From NCBI RefSeq assembly GCF_000328475.2, contig NC_026485.1, positions 186,001 to 250,000 on the forward strand: a stretch of DNA of 64,000 nucleotides, in the 5' to 3' direction. Below, piece after piece: positions 58,321-64,000 of the stretch (position 1 is its first letter; the number at the start of each line of letters is the position of its first letter). The stretch is from Mycosarcoma maydis. Lineage: Eukaryota; Basidiomycota; Ustilaginomycetes; Ustilaginales. The position numbers and the translations under genes were made by a program. Below the pieces are notes generated by a model. The model had not been told where the DNA came from. It saw only the letters and a program-made list of their open reading frames with translations, and ran no database searches.

Positions 58321-59081
58321 CAGCAGCAGCAGTACAAATAGTAGTAGATTTTACCCATCCGGACCTGTGTCTGCTCTCTGCGAGAGCGTCACAAGGCGTG
58401 TGTTTGACATTGGTTCACGATTGCTATTCTACCACTTTGAATTGTGGACGATGCGTGTTAGTGGGTTTTTTCACGCCAGAAGTGTAGTGTTTGAGCATGT
58501 TTTGGAGTTGCGCTGAGATGCAACGACGCAATCATGAATCACGAAGGTGGTGTTGTGAACATGTTACTTGATGTTCTCGGTTGGGATGGCAAGGGAGGCG
58601 GCGAGCGACAAAATTGGCTTGATGAGCTACGTGCTACTGTCCAGTCACAGTAATCACGAATCACGAATCTGTGAATGTAACGTTCGTGGCTCGTGGGAGG
58701 AGGGAAGCACAAACGTAAAATAAGTTATGAAAGAGAGATCGGCAAATTTCATTCACGGTTCACGATTTATTCCATTCGTGAATTCCTGCAGGACGATGTG
58801 GGGGAAAAGGAGGATAGTGGAAATCGACATAAATAGTCAGAGTTGGTGAGTGCGTGACGTCGTGGGACAGATTCAGGATTCCTTGGTGATTGATTGGGAG
58901 AGATGGAAAATCGTGAGTGGCGAGGTCGACGTAAGGATGTTGCGAAAGTATCTTTGCATTTGGCATACAACACGAACTCGAGCTGAAGCGACACACGACG
59001 CACGACGCAAGAGTGAGACTCTATCGTCATTGACCACGAGGTGAATCAAGAAGGACGCCACGAGTTTGGATTGGAAAGAGA
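58321..59081. other. Intergenic region upstream of the Mpv17-like gene
   Basis: About 760 bp. CAGCAGCAG repetition continues just after the kinase stop (58319-58332), TAATCACGAATCACGAATCTGTG lies at 58652-58674, and TTCACGGTTCACGATTTATT near 58753. No supported gene. Confidence 0.5.
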
Positions 59082-59681
59082 ATGTCGACGTTTACACGGC
59101 TTATCGCGGCGACGTCTTCGACGTTTCCACGCCAGTGTCTTACTGGCGGGGTGCTGTTTGCGACGGGCGATACGATTGCGCAACAGCTGGTCGAAAAGCG
59201 TGGTTCTCGACACGACCTTGCGCGCACGTTTCGATTGTCACTGTACGGAGGATGCGTCTTCTCACCGTTGGCATCCATCTGGTTCGGTCGAGTGCTCGAG
59301 CGCGTTCGCTTCTCGTCCAAGGCGGCCAACATTGCCACCAAGGTCGCCTTGGATCAGGCAATCGCCTCACCCGCTTTTGTAGCTTTGTTCTTCGGAGCCA
59401 CCACGATCATGGAAGGAGGCTCCCCTGACCAAGCCAAGAACAAGATCATCCACAACTGGTGGCCTACACTCAAGACCGCCTGGGGATTATGGATCCCGGT
59501 GCAAACGTTGAACATGGCCCTGGTTCCACCATCCCAGAGACTCCTCTTCGTCAACGTCGTCAGTATCTTTTGGAATACCTTCTTGAGCATCAAATCTGCC
59601 GCTGCATCCGATCACGCCGTCAAGCCCAACTTGAACGACGCCGTCGAACTCGTCGAGACAAAGCTAGACAAGTTGCACTAA
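59082..59681 (+). CDS. SYM1: Mpv17/PMP22-family mitochondrial membrane protein (Sym1-like)
   Basis: Unspliced, 199 residues. It matches the Mpv17 family along its length: QCLTGGVLFATGDTIAQQLV near the N-terminus, RTFRLSLYGGCVFSPLASIW, then KVALDQAIASPAFVALFFGA. The family block WWPTLKTAWGLWIPVQTLNM is followed by VPPSQRLLFVNVVSIFWNTF and LSIKS. Four hydrophobic segments are visible. Yeast Sym1 is an inner mitochondrial membrane protein needed for ethanol metabolism at high temperature, and human MPV17 loss causes mitochondrial DNA depletion; the transported compound is not settled. The C-terminal 25 residues are hydrophilic. It is tail-to-tail with the RBM25-like gene. Confidence 0.93.
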   Translation: MSTFTRLIAATSSTFPRQCLTGGVLFATGDTIAQQLVEKRGSRHDLARTFRLSLYGGCVFSPLASIWFGRVLERVRFSSKAANIATKVALDQAIASPAFVALFFGATTIMEGGSPDQAKNKIIHNWWPTLKTAWGLWIPVQTLNMALVPPSQRLLFVNVVSIFWNTFLSIKSAAASDHAVKPNLNDAVELVETKLDKLH

Positions 59682-60161
59682 ACAGTACTCGTCAACACGA
59701 ATCCCAAGACGGCCACCGATCAGCCGCCACGCACCCAGCTTGTATTACACACTCTACAGCCCCGTAACACCGCATCATGTCGTATCCATACACATCTCTA
59801 GCCTACATCCCCTCACACACACATTGCGCCTCCCTCAACGTGGCTCCATTCGATGTTGCCATTCATCAACCGACATTGTCGTAATCCAACAAGCATTTGC
59901 ATCAAATCAAATCAAACCAAACCATGCGCACAATCGCAGCGATGCACCCAGGTACGCCAAGTGAGATTGGTTGAATGCATGTCACGAGATCAAGAAATGC
60001 GAGATGCAGCAGGGACATGTTGAGCATGTCAATCGACGATCGTGAATCATGGCTGTAAGAGCCGACTGGTGCGATAGCAGCCACAGTGACGAGTGGTAAA
60101 TTGGTGCAGGCGCTTGGCGTGGCGTGGCGTGGCGTGGCGCGTTTTGAAGGGGTGTGCGATT
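59682..60161. other. Intergenic region between two convergent genes
   Basis: About 480 bp of shared 3' region. It includes a (GGCGT)5 tract at 60117-60140 and CAAATCAAATCAAACCAAACC near 59900. No supported gene. Confidence 0.5.
60117..60140 (+). repeat. (GGCGT)n microsatellite
   Basis: Five tandem GGCGT units about 20 bp downstream of the stop codon of the RBM25-like gene, in its putative 3' UTR. Confidence 0.85.
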
Positions 60162-62240
60162 CTAGACTGTGATGCCTTGAGCAGCAGCGAGCGAATCGAC
60201 AAGCACGAGACGCCAGAGCTTGTCGACGAACGCCTCTGCTTCCTCTGCCAAGACCTGTTGCACCAGCGAAAGCAACAAGAAAATCCAGTCAGCCACCGCT
60301 TTCAAACGGACCACGTGCGTGTTCAACATAAAACTTACCGGCTCAACCTGTTCCACGACGGCACGAGCGTCGGATCGGTTCTGCAAAGCCTCCACGACCA
60401 CGGTGACCAACTCATCCACCTTCTCGCCCAAGCTATCTTCGATCTCAGCATCTGCCCAACGCCGGTACTTGGACTGAATCAGCTGCTCGTCCACATACTC
60501 CCATTGCGGCGACTGTGCGAACAATTCGCCGCTCGTCTTGGGCAACGACTCGGTCAACTGTGCCAACTTGCGGGCCTTGTCTTGCGGCGATAGATCACTG
60601 TCAAGCTTGATGTGCGTAAGTCGACCAGTACGTTTACTTGACTCGTCCTCTTCAGCTTCTCCGAGCACTGCTGTGCCCGGTTTGACGGCGGCCACGCCGC
60701 CTCCTGCAGCACCGTTTTGTGCACTCGTTCCATTTGGTGTGCTCGCAGCCACACCGGCTGTGGTGTCTGCTGCACCGTCCGCCTTGGTCGCAGTGGCAAA
60801 GGTGAGCTTGATCGGCGCAAGTGCACCTGCTTCTTGCACGAGTACACCAGCTGCGCGCTGCTGCTGTGTCAACTTGGCCATTTCAGCGGCTTGGAGTGCC
60901 AAGAACTTTTCCGTCTCTTGCTGTGCACGCACCATTTCCTCAGCTTCGGCGGCACGGTCACGCTCATCCGCCTCCTCTTCTCTCCGGCGTGCGGATGTGC
61001 GGAACTGACGCCATCGAGGTCGATCGGTGTAAAACAGTTCCTTTCGTGTAGCAGCGTCGTCGTTCCAGTCTTCGTATCTGCGTAACATGGCGACTCCGTC
61101 GTGTTGCCACTTTTCGGTTTCGGCGCGTTGACGATGCTGCTCCTTTTCCCAGTGCGCGAGACGCTGACGTTCGCGGATCATGTAGGCACGCTCTGCATCG
61201 ACCGATGCCGCCTGAGCAGCAGCTTTCTTGCGTTCCTGACGCTGCTTTTCTTCGATCTCATCAACCTCCTCTGGTTCGAGTGCAGCATCGGCTTTGGCGT
61301 CGTAAGTGCCGGCAGCATGGAAGTCGACAGGTCGACGGTAGCTTTGAGCATCGTCTGTGGATCTACCGTTGCGTAATGAAGAGGAAGACGAAGAGGAGGC
61401 GGCGGCAGTAGCTTGCATGGTTTCGCGTCTTGCCCTTTCTAATGCTCTTTGTCTTTCGTACTCTGCTTCTCTTCTTCGCGTCTCGGCATCTCTTGCAGCA
61501 GCCGCCTGACGAAATTGCTCGATTTCGGAGAGGACAGTGGCGCGTTGGTCTTCAGGCAGCTCTTCGGGTGGCAGATCTTTCAAATGGTCCGGGACCACAT
61601 ACCCAGGCTTGGTGGGGTCCGTCTCGACTTGAGCGTTCGGATCCGACATTTGACGCACAATGTCGCTTACCGCGGAGAGGGCGCTATTCTCTCTCTTCTT
61701 GTCGTCGTACGAGGTGGTGCGATTTTGTTGATACTTTTCCAGAAAGCGTTTCGTACGTTCGTCCGCCTTGACAAGCAGCTTTTTAGGTGGAGCCGAAGCT
61801 TCGGCTCCCATGGACGGGAGCTCTCTTGCATGGAGCACCTCGATGGCACGCAGCACCGAATCCGGATCTGCGTACTCTGCGAATCCAAATGCCTTGGAAG
61901 CGCGCTTGAGTGAACGCAAGTTGCCGCATGCTTCGAGCAGCCGAGTTAGCCAAGTGTCGGAGACGCCAGGCGAGATGCTCCCGACAAATAGCGTGGTTGC
62001 AACCTCGACACCTGAAGAGGATGGAGCAGACGAGGAAGCGTGCTCAAGATGTGGACTGTGATTGCCTGTATACGAGGACTGACGCAGGTGCGGACTATCG
62101 TAACCGGAGTGTGGAGAGGCAGAGTGAGCGTAGCCAGGCGCATTGGAGCTACCATTGCCTCCGCGTGGTCTGGGTGGGAGAGGCGCCATGTTGGGGTTGT
62201 GAGCGCCCTGCCAATTGGACGCATATCCCCTTCGCGACAT
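60162..62240 (-). CDS. RBM25-like splicing factor with RRM and C-terminal PWI domain
   Basis: Minus strand, exons 62240-60339 and 60254-60162, giving 664 residues. The 84-nt intron (GTAAGTTT, GGCTGACTGG branch, CAACAG) is a multiple of three and free of stops, so the unspliced frame also reads through (692 residues). An RRM lies near residues 75-150 (VEVATTLFVGSISPGVSDTW, KAFGFAEYADPDSVL). A long Arg/Glu/Lys/Ala-rich coiled-coil-like middle follows. The PWI domain at the end spans the splice: DAEIEDSLGEKVDELVTVVV then EPVLAEEAEAFVDKLWRLVL. Only the spliced form restores the PWI pattern; the intron would insert a hydrophobic stretch (DWIFLLLSLVQQ). By family it is a U1 snRNP-associated nuclear factor influencing 5' splice-site choice. 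Confidence 0.9.
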   Translation of the reverse strand: MSRRGYASNWQGAHNPNMAPLPPRPRGGNGSSNAPGYAHSASPHSGYDSPHLRQSSYTGNHSPHLEHASSSAPSSSGVEVATTLFVGSISPGVSDTWLTRLLEACGNLRSLKRASKAFGFAEYADPDSVLRAIEVLHARELPSMGAEASAPPKKLLVKADERTKRFLEKYQQNRTTSYDDKKRENSALSAVSDIVRQMSDPNAQVETDPTKPGYVVPDHLKDLPPEELPEDQRATVLSEIEQFRQAAAARDAETRRREAEYERQRALERARRETMQATAAASSSSSSSLRNGRSTDDAQSYRRPVDFHAAGTYDAKADAALEPEEVDEIEEKQRQERKKAAAQAASVDAERAYMIRERQRLAHWEKEQHRQRAETEKWQHDGVAMLRRYEDWNDDAATRKELFYTDRPRWRQFRTSARRREEEADERDRAAEAEEMVRAQQETEKFLALQAAEMAKLTQQQRAAGVLVQEAGALAPIKLTFATATKADGAADTTAGVAASTPNGTSAQNGAAGGGVAAVKPGTAVLGEAEEDESSKRTGRLTHIKLDSDLSPQDKARKLAQLTESLPKTSGELFAQSPQWEYVDEQLIQSKYRRWADAEIEDSLGEKVDELVTVVVEALQNRSDARAVVEQVEPVSFMLNTHVVRLKAVADWIFLLLSLVQQVLAEEAEAFVDKLWRLVLVDSLAAAQGITV

Positions 62241-63067
62241 GGTTTTCCGTGGCTTTTGCCTTGGTCTAGTATATCAGCAGAACAGAGAGAGATGGTTGAT
62301 GGGTCAAGACAGTCAACTTGACTGCAGAAAGCAGCAAGCAAGCATACCAAATCGGGAATCATGAATCACGAATCACTTTTGGAAGAGGTGCGGAACTCGG
62401 TCACGAACATGAGTACCTAACAGTCTAAGAAAAAATCGAGAAAAGGCATCCTCAACCATCGGGAAGATCTGGCAATCGGCGGCGGCATTTCACGATTCGA
62501 AAATCTTGGTGGTTGTCCAAAGCACGAAGGACAGCGTGGAAGTGTCGCGGCTCGACGCTCGTGGCTCTCTGGCCAGTGTGCTGTTGGAAAATTTCATTTG
62601 ACAAGTCTCATTCAATTTTAGGCTTGATCTGGGCTGCAACCTCGCACTCACTTCTTCTCGAGAGACACGCTTGCAAAATCAGACAAAACGCAGTGACAAA
62701 GGTGGCCCGACCGGCCAGCCAACCAGCCAACCAGCCAACCAGCCAACCAGCCAGTCAGCTAGTCTGCACTTGGCATTCAGATTGATTCGTGATTGCGACT
62801 GCACTTCAGGAGAGAGCGTGTGCAGCCAATTGGGTGACTGACTGAGAGTCTGTGAGTGTGTCGTGTTCAACACGCGCTGACAGCACAAACAGCACAACCA
62901 CACAACCGCACAACCACACACAATCACGGACGCAGCTGCGCTTTCTTCTCATCTATCAATGCTGGCGTAATTGGTTTCCTTTCTTCTCGTCACCACGTCC
63001 TTAACGTCTCGATTCGTCGTTGCTCAGATTCGCAGCGATACGGCGTTAGTACGCCCATCCATTCGTA
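62241..63067. promoter_or_regulatory. Divergent promoter region of the RBM25-like and Sec24 genes
   Basis: About 830 bp. It contains ATCATGAATCACGAATCAC (62357-62375), the CAGCCAAC tandem repeat (62715-62753) and ACAACCACACAACCGCACAA repetition (about 62893-62920). C/T-rich leader sequence precedes the Sec24 ATG. Confidence 0.55.
62715..62753 (+). repeat. (CAGCCAAC)n tandem repeat
   Basis: About five 8-bp CAGCCAAC units, perfect in the centre and degenerating at the right end into CAGCCAGTCAG. Confidence 0.88.
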
Positions 63068-64000
63068 ATGGCTCAACCACCTCCTCAGCTTCCTCCCGGT
63101 TGGGTCGCCCAGTGGGATCCGAATGCCGCTCGTCAAGTCTTTGTAGAGACGGCGACAGGTCGCACCAGCTGGCAGCCACCCACTGCTGGTCCGGCTGGTG
63201 TTGCTCCTCCTCAGCAACACCAACAGCGTCCTACCCATCCTCAGGGCCAGGCGCGCATGTCGATGCCTCAGATCCAGCCACCACCTGGCATGCGAGGTCC
63301 TTCGTTGAGTCCCATCTCTCAACACGGCCCCGGTGCCCCCGTCAGCCCTCCCTCCGCTGGCTCTCCTGCCCCTGCCTCTATCGGCCCAGGTGCCAGCCGA
63401 AGACGTGCATACCCCACCGCGCATCTCGCCGCTAACAGCATCAGTTACGCTGGCGGTTACGACGCTAGCACTGCAACCGGTGCAGGCGTCGCCTACCCTG
63501 GCGCACAAGATGCTCAACCTCAGCTCTTTACTCCTGGCGCTCCCGATCTCACTCCTTCCCCCTATGGTGCTGCTGCTCAGCCTGCTCTAGGTGCTCCTGG
63601 TCTCGCTCCAGCCCCTGGTGCGCATGGTGCGCCTGGCGTTGGTCCGGCTCCAGGATACGCCGCCGGCGGTGTCCAGGGCATCACCAACCAGTTCCAAGCC
63701 ATGGGCGTGGGTGGCGGCGTGGCGGGCGGCATGGGTCAGAAGTTCAGCACTCTCCAAACCGTCAACATCAGCGGTGTCCAGCCCAACGTCAACGACCTTG
63801 AACGCCCTCCGCCCGAGATCCGTCTGCCGCCCAATGCGTGCGTCTCCACGAATCCCAAAGCCAACGCCGACCCATCCTACCAGCGATGTACTCTCAACGC
63901 TGTTCCAACCACCTCGTCACTCCTCCAAAAGTCCAAGATCCCTCTGGGTCTCATCCTCTCGCCTTACCGCTCCGTTCGCGAGGCTGACGGCGACGAACCC
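63068..64000 (+). CDS. Sec24-family COPII coat protein with N-terminal WW-like domain (5' part only)
   Basis: Frame open from ATG 63068 to the window end (311 codons, no stop), so the gene is cut off. The Sec24 region begins at about residue 220: [20 protein letters not shown], then [17 protein letters not shown] and [20 protein letters not shown] before [10 protein letters not shown], all typical of the start of the conserved Sec24 core. Sec24 binds cargo signals and Sec23 on ER exit sites. Residues 7-36 read [20 protein letters not shown] then [11 protein letters not shown], which fits a WW domain (two Trp, GRTSW, final Pro). A Pro/Ala/Gly/Gln-rich disordered stretch links the two. No intron is evident. 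The full protein would be expected near 900-1000 residues. Confidence 0.9.

Overview
This window is nuclear DNA of a basidiomycete fungus, almost certainly a smut of the Ustilago maydis type. The genes are compact and GC-biased. Coding exons are interrupted by short GT-AG introns (about 66-104 nt) with CTRAC-like branch sites. Two products are characteristic of smuts: a BRCA2-family protein with a single BRC element (1075 residues from the chosen start, the length I recall for U. maydis Brh2) and a myosin-motor chitin synthase of 2005 residues (Mcs1-like). Exon structures below were built by reading splice signals by eye; none was checked against transcripts.

Layout, left to right. Positions 1-5010 are gene-poor, with decayed repeat-like sequence. 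Then come a five-exon XPF/Rad1 nuclease (+), mitochondrial ATP synthase beta (-), a small mitochondrial membrane protein of unknown function (+), a cyclin L (-), a J-domain protein (+), a cyclin K/T-type protein (+), a TPT/DUF250 transporter (+), the Chl1/DDX11 iron-sulfur helicase (+), the branched-chain 2-oxoacid dehydrogenase E2 (+), and glutamine:fructose-6-phosphate amidotransferase (-) whose first coding exon is only the ATG. Next are the Brh2-like gene (+), a spliced secreted protein (-), two tandem paralogous small secreted proteins (+), a weakly supported region of broken reading frames, and the 6-kb chitin synthase (-). The right part holds the TFIIF alpha subunit (-), interrupted by a 100-N assembly gap, a 1208-residue protein with a thymidylate kinase core (+), an Mpv17/Sym1 protein (+), an RBM25-like RRM/PWI splicing factor (-), and the 5' part of a Sec24 COPII gene (+) with an apparent N-terminal WW domain, cut by the window end.

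Themes. Three genome-maintenance genes (XPF, Chl1, Brh2) lie within about 32 kb. The first enzyme of UDP-GlcNAc synthesis and a chitin synthase lie about 12 kb apart. Two transcription-type cyclins, TFIIF alpha and a splicing factor are also present. In a fungal genome this is more likely chance than an operon-like unit. The most distinctive accessory part is the run of predicted secreted proteins at 36.8-40.0 kb, where the tandem pair is mosaic: nearly identical 5' ends and strongly diverged 3' ends.

Intergenic DNA is peppered with a short element family built on a CACGA core (forms such as AATCGTGAATCACGAAT and GACTCGTGACT), seen many times between genes and not noticed inside exons. Microsatellites are common. 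I saw no tRNA, rRNA, CRISPR array or intact transposon.
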